Assembly: GCF_000010085.1 (NCBI RefSeq)
Contig: NC_007712.1
Span: forward strand, 3,720,001 to 3,784,000
From: Sodalis glossinidius str. 'morsitans'
GTDB taxonomy: Bacteria > Pseudomonadota > Gammaproteobacteria > Enterobacterales > Enterobacteriaceae
Reading direction: 5' to 3'
DNA: 64,000 nucleotides
The notes under the pieces were generated by a model. It was not told where the DNA came from and did no database searches. It saw nothing but the letters and a program-made list of their open reading frames with translations. Of this stretch, positions 52,880 to 61,703 are shown one piece after another (position 1 is the stretch's first letter; each line of letters starts with the position of its first letter). The position numbers and the translations under genes are program-made.

Positions 52880-53811
52880 GATTGACGCCCTCAAATCAAC
52901 GCCCTTCAGATTGCTGACAACCATTTATCACCCTTCAAATTGCTGCCGACCAATTAGCGCCATTTAGATTGCTGCCTACCAAGTTAACGAAGGTCAGATC
53001 GGCATCAATTAACTCGGCATGGGCAAGATTACGCCTCAGCCAGGTTAGCAAAGGTCATATTGGCTTTGATAAGGATAGCATTGGACAAATCAGCACCATT
53101 CAGCCGCGTCCGCAATAAATGCGCTTCCGTCAGATTAGCACGGACCAGTTCAGCGTCGATTAAGAGAGTATCCGTCAGCTCAGCGTTGGTCAGATCGGTT
53201 TTTGTCAAGTCAGCACGGCTTAAGTCAGCCTGGGTTGAGATCAGCCCGCACCAAATTAGCATCGGACAATTTGGCACGGAAAAGATTCGCGTCGGTCAAA
53301 TAAGCCCCCGACAGATCAAAACCGGCCAGATCTTCGCGCGCCAGATTGGCGCCGACCAGGTTCAATTTACCTTGTTCAGTCAAAATAACGGGATCTTGCG
53401 GAAGGTGAAATTCGTTTCTAAGCATTAATGTTCGGCAAACATCGTGGTATGTCTTAAGATCAATTTTATGACTGACAGTATGGTCACCAGCCCCAACTAT
53501 CACCGTGACTTTTTTTCATCGTCGATTATGGATGGTAGTTTGAACGATACTTGATAGCCTCTGACATCATGCAAAACGATATCCCTCGGCTCGGTAATAT
53601 CTATTACCTTGAGGGCTTCGACCATTTTATCCATCACTACCGTGTATAAATTTTTCTTTTCTCGCCGGATACCGCCAAATGTCAAAATATCTAGTAAATG
53701 CTGGAGAATACCTGTCGGCGACGTGGCATCTTTCATGGCGTGAGATGAGCCGGTGCCTGCGGTGCAAGCAAATTTCAAGGTAGCGTTGATGGAGGTATTA
53801 GCTGTAACCAT
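52880..53811 (-). pseudogene. Pentapeptide-repeat protein resembling type III effector PipB/PipB2, frameshifted
   Basis: The ATG at 53811 has AGAGGACAGT upstream. The first 95 codons contain TAGTGSSHAMKDATSPTGILQHLLDIL and GGIRREKKNLYTVVMDKMVEALK, which resemble the N-terminal secretion/effector region of Salmonella PipB and PipB2. A shift near 53505 leads to VGAGDHTVSHKIDLKTYHDVCRTLMLRNEFHLP and then A(D/N)LXX repeats (NLVGANLAREDLAGFDLSGAYLTDANLFRAKLSDANL). Another shift near 53235 continues QADLSRADLTKTDLTNAELTDT. A TAA near 53029 and further shifts leave remnants such as LAHAELIDADLTFVNLVGSNLNGAN to about 52890. The family call is from recalled motifs. The loss of reading frame is seen directly. 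Confidence 0.65.
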
Positions 53812-53885
53812 ACTGTCCTCTGTAGGATAAATGAATGCGAGCTGGTTAAATAAATGTATTGCTGGTTAAACAACGCGTAAGCGAT

Positions 53886-53917
53886 GTAGGGTTGTAGGGT
53901 TGTAGGGTTGTAGGGTT
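53886..53917. repeat. Perfect tandem 8-mer GTAGGGTT, four copies
   Basis: Four consecutive exact copies followed by a partial GTA. It lies about 75 bp upstream of the effector-like pseudogene start. Slippage-prone. No function inferred. Confidence 0.85.
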
Positions 53918-53919
53918 GT

Positions 53920-54480
53920 AAAATCTATTTTCAAGCATAAAGCTTATGCCTAAAGGGGCGTCATTGCCGTCTGTCAATGGTTGAGTAGTTAAATCAGTTC
54001 AATTCCTTTAAAAAGAGAGCATTTGGGCCTTGGCCTAGCATTTTACTCGGTATTTCATTCACGCAAGAATAATTTAATATGACGTGTTAGCGATATATTA
54101 TTGCCCTATAGAGATATAAATTCAGCGACGTCCTTCGTAAGTAATGCGTGCATGTCATTGTAGTATCTTTTGTAGACAGTAGTAATAAGGTGAATATCTT
54201 ATTCGAGACATGATCATTTCGCGCACGTTTATTAATAGATTAACTCATGACCGTGCTCAAATAGAGTATATTACTAATCAAAAATAGCCATAAATAAGAC
54301 GCTGGGATCAATGATGATTAAACTGTGGAAGAGGTAATGAAATGAAGTCCGGAAAGTATTTATCGCCGGGACAGTAACCCTAAAACGGCGGTGACCTGAA
54401 ATGCCATGCTAAGCACAGTGAGACGGGAAGCGTGAACGCGCTGCGGGTAAGACTCAGGAAATCTTTTTCAACAAGTGAAT
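53920..54480. other. AT-rich gene-less region between the effector relic and rpmE
   Basis: About 560 bp, clearly more AT-rich than the surroundings. I find no coding sequence, tRNA or insertion element. With the effector relic it forms a ~1.6 kb accessory-like patch between metJ and rpmE. Confidence 0.45.
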
Positions 54481-54484
54481 TAGT

Positions 54485-54506
54485 AAAAAGGCACCAACGG
54501 CGCCTT
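54485..54506 (-). terminator. Intrinsic terminator of rpmE
   Basis: Minus-strand stem AAGGCGCC/GGTGCCTT with a three-base loop and a run of five T, 22 bp beyond the rpmE stop. Confidence 0.8.
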
Positions 54507-54527
54507 TTCTCTTTACCAGCAGGGCAA

Positions 54528-54743
54528 TTATTTCTTGCCGACCGGAATACTGAAGCGCTTATTAAAGCGATCAACACGACCGCCGGTATCAACCACACGT
54601 TGTTTACCGGTGTAGAACGGATGGCAAGCGCCACAAACGTCCAGATTCAGGTCATGGCCCACGGTGGAGCGGGTCTTGATGACATTACCGCAAGAACAGG
54701 TAGCAGTAATTTCTTGGTAATTCGGATGAATATCTTTTTGCAT
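54528..54743 (-). CDS. rpmE: Ribosomal protein L31 (zinc-binding form)
   Basis: Large-subunit protein bridging to the small subunit. The start at 54743 (MQKDIHPNYQEITATCSCGNVIKTRSTVGHD) gives 71 residues; the five codons upstream of it are not conserved. Four zinc cysteines are present: C16 and C18 in TCSCGN, C37 and C40 in LDVCGACHPF. C-terminal GGRVDRFNKRFSIP is typical. Intact, with its own terminator, divergent from priA. Confidence 0.97.
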   Translation of the reverse strand: MQKDIHPNYQEITATCSCGNVIKTRSTVGHDLNLDVCGACHPFYTGKQRVVDTGGRVDRFNKRFSIPVGKK

Positions 54744-54948
54744 GGAAAACCTCTTCATAAGGCCGCGTCGCTATCCAGTCTACTTTAGCCAGACACCACG
54801 CGAATGGAGTTTATCGCTTTAATGCCGGATAACATCAAAGGCGGCGAATCATACAGAATGCCGCCAATCTTTGCAAACAGAATCCGCACATCAAAGACGA
54901 CACAGTGTACACTAGCTGCACTTTTTTGCCACCCAGGATGATGGATGC

Positions 54949-57144
54949 ATGTTCGTTGTAAACGTCGCATTACCGGTGCCGCTGGCTCGGACATTTGATT
55001 ATCTTTTGCCCGCTAACGCGGCGCCGGCGATCGGGGGGCGGGTCCGGGTTCCGTTTGGTCAACGTCAGGCCATTGGCATCGTTACTGCCGTGCACGATCA
55101 CAGCGAGGTGGCCCTGGACAAGTTAAAGCCCATCAGCGACGTCCTCGACAGCCAGTCACTGTTTCCGGACAGCCTGTGGCGCATCCTGAACTGGGCCATC
55201 GGCTATTACCATTATCCTGCCGGCGAAGTGCTGTTCCACGCCCTTCCCGTTCTGCTGCGCCAGGGCAAACCTGCGACGATGGCGCCCCTGTGGCAGTGGT
55301 TTGCCACGGAACAAGGACGCAGCACGCTCCTCGACAATTTGAAGCGGGCACCCAAACAGCAACAGGCGCTGGCGGCGCTGCTGCGGGGGCCGGTGTATCG
55401 CCATCAGGTGAGCGAGCTACAGCTGGCCGACACGGCGCTGCAGGCGCTACGCGCCAAAGGGTTATGCGATTTGCGGCCCCAGGCGGTGGACACGCACGAC
55501 TGGCGACCCGGGTTCCGGGTTAACGGCGAACGGCTGCGGCTGAATACCGAACAAGCCACCGCCGTCGGGGCTATCCGCAGCGAGGATGACCGGTTTGCCG
55601 CCTGGTTGCTGGCCGGCGTGACCGGCTCCGGCAAAACCGAAGTGTATCTGACGGTGCTGGAAAATATTCTCGACAAAGGCCAACAGGCGCTGGTGCTGGT
55701 GCCGGAAATCGGCCTGACACCGCAAACCATTTCCCGCTTTCGCGAGCGTTTCAATGCGCCGGTTGAGGTTCTGCACTCGGGGCTCAACGACAGTGAACGG
55801 CTGGTGGTTTGGCTGAAAGCGCGGCGCGGTGAATGCGCTATCGTCATCGGCACCCGTTCGGCGCTGTTCACCCCCTTCGCCCGGCTGGGAATTATCGTCA
55901 TCGATGAGGAACATGATAGTTCCTATAAGCAGCATGAAGGCTGGCGCTATCACGCGCGCGATCTGGCGGTTTTTCGCGCGCGGGAAGAAAAGATACCGAT
56001 TGTGCTTGGCACCGCCACACCTGCTCTTGAAACCCTTTATAATGTGCAGCAGAAAAAATACCGCCAGCTCACGTTGGGCAAACGCGCCGGCAGCGCCCGA
56101 CCCGCAGGCCAGCAATTGCTGGATATGAAGGGGCTTGCGCTGACCCACGGCCTCTCGGCGCCGCTGCTGGATAAAATGCGCGCGCATTTACAGGCCGGCA
56201 ATCAGGCCATGCTGTTTCTGAACCGGCGCGGCTTCGCGCCGGCGTTGTTGTGCCACGAATGCGGCTGGATCGCCGAATGCCAACGCTGCGATCACTATTA
56301 CACGCTGCATCAACATCAGCGTCAGTTGCGCTGCCACCACTGCGACAGCCAACGCCCGCTACCGCATCAATGCCCGCAGTGCGGTTCTACCCAACTGGTC
56401 GCGGTCGGGTTGGGCACCGAGCAATTGGAGGCGGCGCTGACGCCCTTGTTTCCAGACGTGCCGGTGACGCGCATCGATCGCGACACCACGGCGCGTAAAG
56501 GCGCGCTGGAAGATTACCTGGCTCAGGTACAGCGCGGCGGCGCGCGCATATTGATCGGCACTCAGATGCTGGCCAAAGGTCACCATTTTCCGGATGTCAC
56601 TCTGGTGTCGTTACTGGACGTGGACGGCGCACTATTTTCCGGTGATTTTCGCGCCGCCGAACGTTTTGCCCAGTTGTATACGCAAGTTGCCGGCCGCGCC
56701 GGCCGCGCCGGCAAGCAGGGAGAGGTTTTGTTACAGACCCACCATCCAGAACATCCCCTGCTGCAAACGTTACTGCATCGCGGTTATATGGACTTTGCCC
56801 AGCAGACCCTGGAGGAACGTCGCCAGGCCGGGTTGCCGCCCTTTACCAGTCATATCCTATTTCGCGCGGACGATCATGACAATCGCCAGGCGGGGCTGTT
56901 TCTCGATCAATTACGTCAACTGCTGGACGCCAGCCCGCTGCGTGACAATGCCTTATGGCTGATGGGACCGATTCCCGCGCTAGCGCCCAAGCGCGACGGG
57001 CGTTTTCGCTGGCAATTGCTGCTGTCCCACCCTTCGCGTCCACAGCTACAGCGCCTGGTCGCCGCTAGTTTACCGCTGGTGAGCACCCTGTCCCAGGCGC
57101 GCAAAGTGAAATGGTCTTTGGACGTAGACCCGCTCGACAGTTGA
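54949..57144 (+). CDS. priA: Primosomal replication restart helicase PriA
   Basis: 3'-5' helicase that reloads the replisome at stalled forks. 731 residues (E. coli 732), start MFVVNVALPVPLARTFDYLLP with AGGAT upstream. Walker A is in LLAGVTGSGKTEVYL near residue 225, DEEHDSSYKQ (DEAH-type box) near 320, and HARDLAVFRA follows. The zinc cysteines are in LLCHECGWIAECQRCDHYYTLHQ and LRCHHCDSQRPLPHQCPQCGS. Helicase motif V/VI QMLAKGHHFPDVTLV and QVAGRAGRAGKQGEV are intact. Confidence 0.97.
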   Translation: MFVVNVALPVPLARTFDYLLPANAAPAIGGRVRVPFGQRQAIGIVTAVHDHSEVALDKLKPISDVLDSQSLFPDSLWRILNWAIGYYHYPAGEVLFHALPVLLRQGKPATMAPLWQWFATEQGRSTLLDNLKRAPKQQQALAALLRGPVYRHQVSELQLADTALQALRAKGLCDLRPQAVDTHDWRPGFRVNGERLRLNTEQATAVGAIRSEDDRFAAWLLAGVTGSGKTEVYLTVLENILDKGQQALVLVPEIGLTPQTISRFRERFNAPVEVLHSGLNDSERLVVWLKARRGECAIVIGTRSALFTPFARLGIIVIDEEHDSSYKQHEGWRYHARDLAVFRAREEKIPIVLGTATPALETLYNVQQKKYRQLTLGKRAGSARPAGQQLLDMKGLALTHGLSAPLLDKMRAHLQAGNQAMLFLNRRGFAPALLCHECGWIAECQRCDHYYTLHQHQRQLRCHHCDSQRPLPHQCPQCGSTQLVAVGLGTEQLEAALTPLFPDVPVTRIDRDTTARKGALEDYLAQVQRGGARILIGTQMLAKGHHFPDVTLVSLLDVDGALFSGDFRAAERFAQLYTQVAGRAGRAGKQGEVLLQTHHPEHPLLQTLLHRGYMDFAQQTLEERRQAGLPPFTSHILFRADDHDNRQAGLFLDQLRQLLDASPLRDNALWLMGPIPALAPKRDGRFRWQLLLSHPSRPQLQRLVAASLPLVSTLSQARKVKWSLDVDPLDS

Positions 57145-57291
57145 GGGCACGTTTTTGCGATCCCGCTTCGGCAATGACGTAAAAAAGAATTTCGGCAGGC
57201 TCCTGGCCTCTTCCCGCCGACGCGGGATCTGATACAAAGGGGAGGTGCCGTCAAGTATGAACAGGGCCAGGGAGGCCCTTAGGAGTGATGC

Positions 57292-58156
57292 GTGGAACCT
57301 GCTTGCCCCGCAACAATGCGGGATGTGGCGCAGCAGGCAGGCGTTTCCACCGCGACCGTCTCGCGGGCGCTCATGCGTCCGGAAAAGGTGTAGCCGGCGA
57401 CGTTGCAGCGGGTGCGGCGGGCGGCGTTTAACATTGGCTATGCGCCGCTCTATTCTGGCCGGCTGATAAAAAGTCACGAAAGCGCCACGCTCCTGGCATT
57501 AGTGCCTGATAGCGGCGACCCGCATCTTAGCGAGGTGCTGCGCGGTATTCAGGAAACCGCCGCCGACCAGGGTTATTGGCTGCTGCCTTATCGCCCTGTG
57601 CCGGCGCTGGCGCTGCCAACGGTGCATACTGATAATCTGACCGCAGCCTGGCGGATGGTGGATTATCTTCACCGGCTTGGACACCGCTGTATCAGCGGTC
57701 CAGCGCAGTTGCCCGCGTGCCGGCTGAACCTTGGAGGGGTATCGGCAGGCGTTGCAGCGCCACGGCATAACGCCGCGAGAACAGAGCATCTTCCTGGGCC
57801 CGCTGACGTGCCAGACCGGCAAAGCGGGACTTAACATGTTGATTTCACGACCACAGCCGCCTACCGCTATCTTTTGCCATAGCGATATGATAGCGCTGGG
57901 GGCGCTAGCGTAGGCGAAGCAGCTCGGCCTCAGGGTACCTGAAGAACTCTCCCTGACCGGGTTTAGCAATCTGGCGGCGGCCTACTGCTGTCCGCCGCTG
58001 ACGACGGTGGCGCCACCCTGTTATCGTATTGGCCGCGAAGCAGTGCTGTTACTCTTGCGCTAACTCAGGCAACATGCCACAGGGTCAGCATCAATGATGC
58101 TCGACAGTGAATTACTCATACGCGGCACCAGTGCCCTGCCGCAGACGCATTACTGA
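57292..58156 (+). pseudogene. cytR: Nucleoside-utilisation repressor CytR, decayed
   Basis: LacI-family repressor (341 aa) of nucleoside uptake and catabolism. The helix-turn-helix is readable (ATMRDVAQQAGVSTATVSRALMRPEKV) from a GTG at 57292 with AGGAG upstream. TAG follows at codon ~34. The frame continues PATLQRVRRAAFNIGYAPL and LLALVPDSGDPHLSEVLRGIQETAADQGYWLL. About 50 codons are then lost before LPTVHTDNLTAAWRMVDYL (near 57600). Frameshifts near 57690 and 57780 and a TAG near 57911 interrupt the effector domain (QPPTAIFCHSDMIALGALA). The end SELLIRGTSALPQTHY-like region stops at 58154. Confidence 0.92.
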
Positions 58157-58245
58157 TGCGCTTTCGGAATGCTGACACTGGTCAAATATTATTGCCTTCA
58201 GTAACATGACGGCCTGATGATTATCTCAAATTTAGCGAAACGATA

Positions 58246-59076
58246 GTGGCACAAAGAGACTATGTAGGCCATGGCAAGTCCTCGGGCACGCGGCGTAAAA
58301 CGACCAACCGTAAAAAGAAACATTCCTCCTCCGGCACGTCCAAAACGATGATCGCACTGGCGGCGGCCGTATTGATTACGTTTATTGGCGGTCTCTATTT
58401 CATAGCGCATAATAAATCGGAAGATGCGGTGATTGTACCTAACCGCGGCAAGAACGCCTGCAACGGGCTACCGCCCAAGCCGGAGGAACGCTGGCGTTAT
58501 ATCAAAGAGCTGGAAAATCGTCATATTGGCGTACACTCCCCGACCGAGCCCACCGCGGGCGGCGAGGTGAACTCACCGGCGCAGCTGACCAATGAACAGC
58601 GCCAGTTGCTGGAGCAGATGCAGGCGGATATGCGCCGGGAGCCTACGCATCTGAACGAAGTCCCCTACAACGATCAAAGTAAAACGACGGGTGCGGCGCA
58701 AACGCGTCCGACGACGCAAGCGCCGCGCAATCCTTTCAATCAGCAACCCGTGCAGGCCCCGCGCCAGGCGGCACCGACCACGGTCGCGCCGCAGCCGGTG
58801 CAGAAGAGCGCCGAAGCGGGCGCGGCGAAAGAGACGCCGAAAGAGAAACCGCAGCGCTGGCTGGTCCAGTGCGGCTCGTTCAAGGCGATGGACCAGGCGG
58901 AGTCGGTGCGGGCACAGCTGGCACTCGCCGGTATTGAGAGCCGCATCACCACCGGCGGCGGCTGGAACCGCGTCCTGCTGGGTCCCTATTCCAGCCGCGC
59001 CGGCGCCGATAAGATCCTGCAAAGCGTGCGCGCTGCCGGGGTATCAAATTGCATCCCCGTTGCCGCCGGGGGTTGA
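58246..59076 (+). CDS. ftsN: Cell division protein FtsN
   Basis: Bitopic inner-membrane protein that triggers septal peptidoglycan synthesis. GTG start at 58246 (VAQRDYVGHGKSSG), as in E. coli. Basic cytoplasmic tail, then one membrane helix (MIALAAAVLITFIGGLYFIA, near residues 40-60). Periplasmic NGLPPKPEERWRYIKELENR and LTNEQRQLLEQMQADM match the essential region. A Pro/Gln/Ala-rich linker precedes the C-terminal SPOR domain (RWLVQCGSFKAMDQAESVRAQLALAGIESRIT). 276 residues against 319 in E. coli; the low-complexity linker is shorter. Intact. Confidence 0.95.
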   Translation: MAQRDYVGHGKSSGTRRKTTNRKKKHSSSGTSKTMIALAAAVLITFIGGLYFIAHNKSEDAVIVPNRGKNACNGLPPKPEERWRYIKELENRHIGVHSPTEPTAGGEVNSPAQLTNEQRQLLEQMQADMRREPTHLNEVPYNDQSKTTGAAQTRPTTQAPRNPFNQQPVQAPRQAAPTTVAPQPVQKSAEAGAAKETPKEKPQRWLVQCGSFKAMDQAESVRAQLALAGIESRITTGGGWNRVLLGPYSSRAGADKILQSVRAAGVSNCIPVAAGG

Positions 59077-59100
59077 AAACCCCGAATCCCACCCCATTTA
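59072..59100 (+). promoter_or_regulatory. Sigma-32 heat-shock promoter of hslVU
   Basis: GTTGAAA (59072-59078), 13-bp spacer, CCCCATTTA (59092-59100). This matches the sigma-32 consensus CTTGAAA-N11-16-CCCCATNT at all but one base. The -35 overlaps the ftsN stop codon. It places hslVU under heat-shock control. Confidence 0.88.
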
Positions 59101-59111
59101 ATAGTTATCCT

Positions 59112-59134
59112 CGCCTCGTATTCTTTACGAGGCG
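59112..59134 (+). promoter_or_regulatory. 5'-UTR stem-loop of hslVU mRNA
   Basis: CGCCTCGTA/TACGAGGCG form a perfect 9-bp stem with a five-base loop shortly after the expected transcription start. A comparable hairpin in the E. coli hslVU leader stabilises the mRNA; the role here is inferred. Confidence 0.7.
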
Positions 59135-59163
59135 CTCACTATTTCCATTCCAAGGGGTTGCTC

Positions 59164-59712
59164 GTGACAACAATCGTAAGCGTACGCCGCAAAGGGCATG
59201 TCGTCATCGGTGGTGACGGACAGGCTACTCTGGGTAATACCGTCATGAAAGGTAACGTACGCAAAGTTCGCCGCCTGTATAATGACAAAGTTATCGCGGG
59301 CTTCGCCGGTGGCACCGCGGATGCCTTTACCCTGTTTGAACTATTTGAACGTAAATTGGAAGTCCATCAGGGCCATCTGGTCAAAGCCGCGGTTGAATTA
59401 GCCAAAGACTGGCGTACCGATCGCATGCTGCGCCGTCTGGAAGCCCTGCTGGCGGTCGCCAATGAATCAGACTCGCTCATTATCACCGGCAATGGTGACG
59501 TCATTCAGCCGGAAAATGACCTTATCGCTATTGGCTCCGGCGGCCCTTATGCCCAGTCGGCGGCACGCGCGCTGTTGGAAAACACTGAACTGGGTGCCCG
59601 CGAGATCGTCGAAAAAGCGTTGGGAATTGCTGGTGATATCTGTATTTACACCAACCAGTTCCACACTATTGAAGAATTAACGTCCAAAGCGAAGGATCCT
59701 GAAAATGTCTGA
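59164..59712 (+). CDS. hslV: ATP-dependent protease peptidase subunit HslV (ClpQ)
   Basis: Proteasome-like peptidase of the HslVU complex. GTG start at 59164 with AAGGGG upstream, giving VTTIVSVRRKGHVVIGGDGQATLG. After Met removal the second residue Thr is the catalytic nucleophile, so this start is required; the TTG at 59158 would bury it. 182 residues; E. coli ends six residues earlier. Here the C-terminus reads SKAKDPENV and overlaps the hslU start by 8 bp. GFAGGTADAFTLFELFERKLE and AIGSGGPYAQSAARALLEN are conserved. Confidence 0.96.
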   Translation: MTTIVSVRRKGHVVIGGDGQATLGNTVMKGNVRKVRRLYNDKVIAGFAGGTADAFTLFELFERKLEVHQGHLVKAAVELAKDWRTDRMLRRLEALLAVANESDSLIITGNGDVIQPENDLIAIGSGGPYAQSAARALLENTELGAREIVEKALGIAGDICIYTNQFHTIEELTSKAKDPENV

Positions 59713-61036
59713 AATGACCCCACGGGAAATCGTCAGTGAACTCGATGGCTATATCGTCGGCCAGCACAACGCCAAGCGAGCCGTGGCCATCGCGTTGCGT
59801 AACCGTTGGCGTCGCATGCAACTGGACGAAGCGCTGCGCCATGAAGTGACGCCGAAAAATATTCTCATGATTGGCCCCACCGGCGTCGGTAAGACGGAAA
59901 TCGCCCGTCGCCTGGCAAAACTGGCCAACGCCCCGTTCATCAAAGTCGAGGCCACCAAATTCACCGAAGTCGGCTATGTAGGTAAAGAAGTGGATTCCAT
60001 CATCCGCGACTTGACCGATGCGGCCGTCAAAATGGTGCGTCTGCAATCCATTGAACAAAATCGTTTTCGCGCCGAAGAGCTGGCGGAAGAGCGGGTGCTG
60101 GACGTGCTGATCCCACCGGCCAAGAATAACTGGGGCCAACCGGAGGAGAGCGGCGAGCCCTCCAGCGCGCGCCAGAATTTCCGTAAAAAGCTGCGCGAAG
60201 GCCAGCTGGATGAGAAAGAAATCGAAATCAATCTCGCCGCGGCGCCGATGGGCGTCGAAATCATGGCGCCTCCCGGCATGGAGGAGATGACCAATCAGCT
60301 GCAATCGATGTTCAAAAATCTGGCCGGCCAGAAACAGAAGCCGCGCAAGATAAAGATCAAAGAGGCCATGAAGCTGCTGGTGGAGGAAGAGGCTGCCAAG
60401 CTGGTGAATCCGGAAGAACTGAAAGAGAAGGCGATCGAAGCGGTAGAGCAGCACGGCATCGTATTTATCGACGAAATCGATAAAATCTGCAAACGGGACG
60501 AAGTTTCCGGACTGGACGTTTCCCGGGAAGGGGTTCAGCGGGACCTGCTGCCGCTGGTAGAAGGCTGCACGGTCTCTACCAAACACGGCATGGTGAAAAC
60601 AGACCATATCCTGTTTATCGCCTCTGGCGCGTTCCAGGTTTCCAGCCCGTCGGATTTGATTCCCGAACTCCAGGGCCGTCTGCCGATCCGCGTCGAGCTT
60701 GAAGCCCTGACTACCGAGGATTTTGAGCGCATCCTGACCGAACCGAGCGCCTCGCTCACCACCCAATATATCGCGCTGATGGCGACCGAAGGGGTGAGCA
60801 TCACCTTCACCGAGGATGGCATCAAGCGGATCGCCGAAGCGGCCTGGCAGGTAAACGAGTGCACCGAGAACATCGGCGCCCGCCGTCTGCATACCGTTCT
60901 GGAGCGTTTAATGGAAGATATTTCCTATGACGCCAGCGAGTGGAACGGTAAAACTATTTCTATTGATGCAGATTATGTTCACGGCCACCTGGATGAGTTA
61001 GTATCTGATGAAGATTTGAGCCGCTTTATCCTGTAA
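59705..61036 (+). CDS. hslU: ATP-dependent protease ATPase subunit HslU (ClpY)
   Basis: AAA+ unfoldase feeding HslV. 443 residues, the same as E. coli, start MSEMTPREIVSELDGYIVGQHNAKRAVAIALRN. Walker A MIGPTGVGKTEIAR near residue 57; pore motif EVGYVGKEVDS near 88; intermediate domain around residues 110-240; Walker B IVFIDEIDKIC near 252; sensor/arginine-finger region GRLPIRVEL and NIGARRLHTVLERLMED. The C-terminal EDLSRFIL tail that docks in HslV is conserved. A terminator follows 28 bp downstream. Confidence 0.97.
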   Translation: MSEMTPREIVSELDGYIVGQHNAKRAVAIALRNRWRRMQLDEALRHEVTPKNILMIGPTGVGKTEIARRLAKLANAPFIKVEATKFTEVGYVGKEVDSIIRDLTDAAVKMVRLQSIEQNRFRAEELAEERVLDVLIPPAKNNWGQPEESGEPSSARQNFRKKLREGQLDEKEIEINLAAAPMGVEIMAPPGMEEMTNQLQSMFKNLAGQKQKPRKIKIKEAMKLLVEEEAAKLVNPEELKEKAIEAVEQHGIVFIDEIDKICKRDEVSGLDVSREGVQRDLLPLVEGCTVSTKHGMVKTDHILFIASGAFQVSSPSDLIPELQGRLPIRVELEALTTEDFERILTEPSASLTTQYIALMATEGVSITFTEDGIKRIAEAAWQVNECTENIGARRLHTVLERLMEDISYDASEWNGKTISIDADYVHGHLDELVSDEDLSRFIL

Positions 61037-61063
61037 CGCATTTCAGGGTAATCGACATACGCA

Positions 61064-61094
61064 ACGGGAGGGGCTCAGGCCTCCCGTTTTTTTT
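61064..61094 (+). terminator. Intrinsic terminator of hslVU
   Basis: ACGGGAGG/CCTCCCGT 8-bp stem with an eight-base loop, then a run of eight T. Confidence 0.9.
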
Positions 61095-61127
61095 GGCGCG
61101 CCCGCCACCGTAGAGAAGAGTGCATAC

Positions 61128-61597
61128 ATGAGCGACACAGCCACACTCAGTCCGACAAAAGCCTGGATGGTCAGCCTGCGGCTACGTACCCTGCCGCTGG
61201 CTCGCCTCCATTGTCACCGGCTCCACGATAGCCGGCTGGCAAGGACAATTCCGGCCGGTGGTGGCGCTGCTGGCGCTATTGACCGCCTCCATGCTGCAAA
61301 TCCTCTCCAACCTGGCCAACGATTATGGCGATGCGGTGAAAGGCAGCGACGACCGGGGCCGCAGCGGGCGCGTTATTATCACGTCTGCCTGTTGGCCGGC
61401 GCGGTGCTGTGCCTGGCGATTTTTGCCCTGCTTGAGCTGCATAATCTTACCGGCTGGCGGTGCCGGCGCTGTATATGCAGGCGCGTTACGTCCTGCACGA
61501 AACGGATCCCTCCGGCATCAGGCCCATGCTGGAAAAAACCGGCAAATGCGTATTGATCGTCAACATTTTGTTCGCACTAGGCCTGCTGCTGGCCTGA
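61128..61597 (+). pseudogene. menA: Demethylmenaquinone precursor prenyltransferase MenA, mostly deleted
   Basis: MenA (~305 aa) prenylates 1,4-dihydroxy-2-naphthoate to make menaquinone for anaerobic respiration. The start reads KAWMVSLRLRTLPLA from 61128. A shift near 61200 leads to SIVTGSTIAGWQGQF and VVALLALLTASMLQILSNLANDYGDAVKGSD with the first Asp-rich motif. Near 61370 about 145 codons are missing, and the sequence resumes as RYYHVCLLAGAVLCLAIFALLELHNLTGW. A last shift leads to QARYVLHETDPSG...NILFALGLLLA and a TGA at 61595. Loss of menaquinone would limit anaerobic respiration, while ubiC/ubiA remain intact. Confidence 0.92.
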
Positions 61598-61703
61598 TGT
61601 CAGCGCTTTTCTGACGCGCATCAAGTTCGCCTTTGATGACTTTGGCAACTCTGCTGAGAACGCGATATACTTGCGTTTCCAGTGGCAAACCGACGTAAAT
61701 CCT

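Noticed and set aside
59666..60892. 408-codon ORF antisense to hslU
   Set aside because: Shadow of hslU. There is no independent family similarity or ribosome site.
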